A stretch of DNA of 6,418 bases from Spirochaetaceae bacterium (GTDB taxonomy: Bacteria; Spirochaetota; Spirochaetia; Treponematales; Breznakiellaceae), in NCBI GenBank assembly GCA_031255655.1, contig JAIRSB010000154.1:1-6418 (forward strand), in the 5' to 3' direction. Position numbers and translations under genes: made by a program. Below the pieces are notes generated by a model that had not been told where the DNA came from, did no database searches, and saw only the letters and a list, made by a program, of their open reading frames with translations. Shown here in pieces: positions 6,047 to 6,418 of the stretch (the first letter of the stretch is position 1; every line of letters starts with the position of its first letter).

Positions 6047-6164
6047 TAAGAAAATAAAGTCCGCCGGAATCGCCGGAATAATACGTCCGGGCAAAACAAG
6101 CATACAGATAATTGTAGGTACTAAAGTACAGTTTGTCGCCGATGAATTGAAAAAACTATTATAG
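5919..6164 (+). CDS. nagE: PTS IIB domain of the same permease, one frame out of register
   Basis: From GAC 5919 to TAG 6162-6164 this frame encodes 81 residues that match the IIB domain of NagE/PtsG-type permeases along their full length. The helix DFIKIAATILEGLGGSENI leads to the phosphorylation site VEYCATRLRL; the catalytic Cys is residue 27 of this stretch, codon 5997-5999. The rest includes IKSAGIAGIIRPGKTSIQII and the usual C-terminal helix ending in Leu-Leu. The sequence shows no stop or decay, so selection appears to have kept it functional. It has no start of its own: the first in-frame ATG comes after the catalytic Cys and there is no Shine-Dalgarno. It must be reached from the IIC frame. 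One fewer G, or two more, in the tract gives a normal IIC-IIB protein of 485 or 486 residues. Confidence 0.92.
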   Translation, partial: DKDFIKIAATILEGLGGSENIASVEYCATRLRLEVKNMESVNDKKIKSAGIAGIIRPGKTSIQIIVGTKVQFVADELKKLL

Positions 6165-6176
6165 AGCGTGAAAATC

Positions 6177-6216
6177 TTTGCTGTCCTCGCAAGACAAAAC
6201 CCGTGCGGACAGCAAA
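6177..6216. terminator. 10-bp perfect hairpin 12 nt after the IIB stop
   Basis: TTTGCTGTCC (6177-6186) and GGACAGCAAA (6207-6216) are perfect inverted repeats around a 20-nt loop. Its position right after the permease suggests the 3' end of that transcript. Neither strand has a strong T-run after the stem: TAAAAT on the plus strand, GATTTTC on the minus. It is therefore an atypical terminator or an RNA-stabilising structure. Confidence 0.4.
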
Positions 6217-6304
6217 TAAAATCCACACCCTACCGCTATCGCTAAAAACTGCCAAGAGTGATGCATACAAAACTTCAGTTTCTAAACAACAAGCGCTAAA
6301 AAAT

Positions 6305-6341
6305 GACTTGTTCGACAACCAACTATGTTGTCAAACAAGTC
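6305..6341. repeat. 15-bp inverted repeat forming a strong hairpin
   Basis: The arms GACTTGTTCGACAAC (6305-6319) and GTTGTCAAACAAGTC (6327-6341) pair over 15 positions with one C-A mismatch, around a 7-nt CAACTAT loop. AAT/ATT can extend the stem past one bulged C. It lies in a 254-nt tail after the permease that has no supportable gene. There is no T-run, so it may be a dispersed palindromic (REP-like) element, an operator for a gene beyond the right edge, or an unusual terminator. Confidence 0.5.
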
Positions 6342-6418
6342 CATTACTGACCCGGCAATATATATTCAGACATTTGAGGCATAGGCTATAGCGGGATCAA
6401 GAAAATATCGGGTAATCC

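Noticed and set aside
5919..6164. IIB as a separate gene with its own start
   Set aside because: There is no Shine-Dalgarno, and the first in-frame ATG lies after the catalytic Cys. The sequence before it is the poly-G linker, so a fused IIC-IIB is the better reading.
6203..6391. Forward 62-codon ORF at the right end
   Set aside because: It runs through both hairpins, lacks a Shine-Dalgarno and has no recognisable features.

Overview
The window looks like chromosomal DNA from a spirochaete of the Treponema type, probably a gut or termite-gut relative. The basis is the order TPR protein-mreB-mreC-mreD, the MreB sequence (DLGTCNT in the first phosphate motif) and long poly-G tracts, which are known contingency loci in treponemes. 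This is inferred from remembered family features; no database was searched.

Layout. Positions 1-262 carry a possible leftward ORF, open at the window edge, with a strong leftward promoter (271-300) and a 15-base poly-G/poly-C tract near its start. Positions 301-666 are GC-rich and hold no gene I can support. A near-consensus promoter (667-695) then drives a rightward cluster: a membrane-anchored TPR protein (704-1654), mreB (1677-2708), mreC (2708-3559) and mreD (3556-4056). The last three overlap and are clearly one operon encoding the core of the rod-shape (elongasome) machinery. The usual partners pbp2/mrdA and rodA do not follow. Instead there is a spacer of about 600 bp with fragmentary protein-like reading frames, and then an unrelated sugar transporter.

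The transporter is a PTS IIC-IIB permease of the N-acetylglucosamine (NagE/NagP) type, with its own promoter and Shine-Dalgarno. Its IIC domain is intact. The linker to IIB contains exactly 15 G residues, which puts the complete, well-conserved IIB domain (5919-6164, catalytic Cys at 5997-5999) one frame out. A tract of 14 or 17 G would restore a 485- or 486-residue fusion. The gene is therefore in a phase-OFF state as written, or is expressed through slippage, or contains a homopolymer sequencing error. This is the most notable feature of the window.

A second unusual point is that the TPR gene and the leftward ORF both start 8 nt downstream of a good -10 hexamer and lack a Shine-Dalgarno, suggesting leaderless or nearly leaderless mRNAs. 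Two strong hairpins lie downstream of the transporter.
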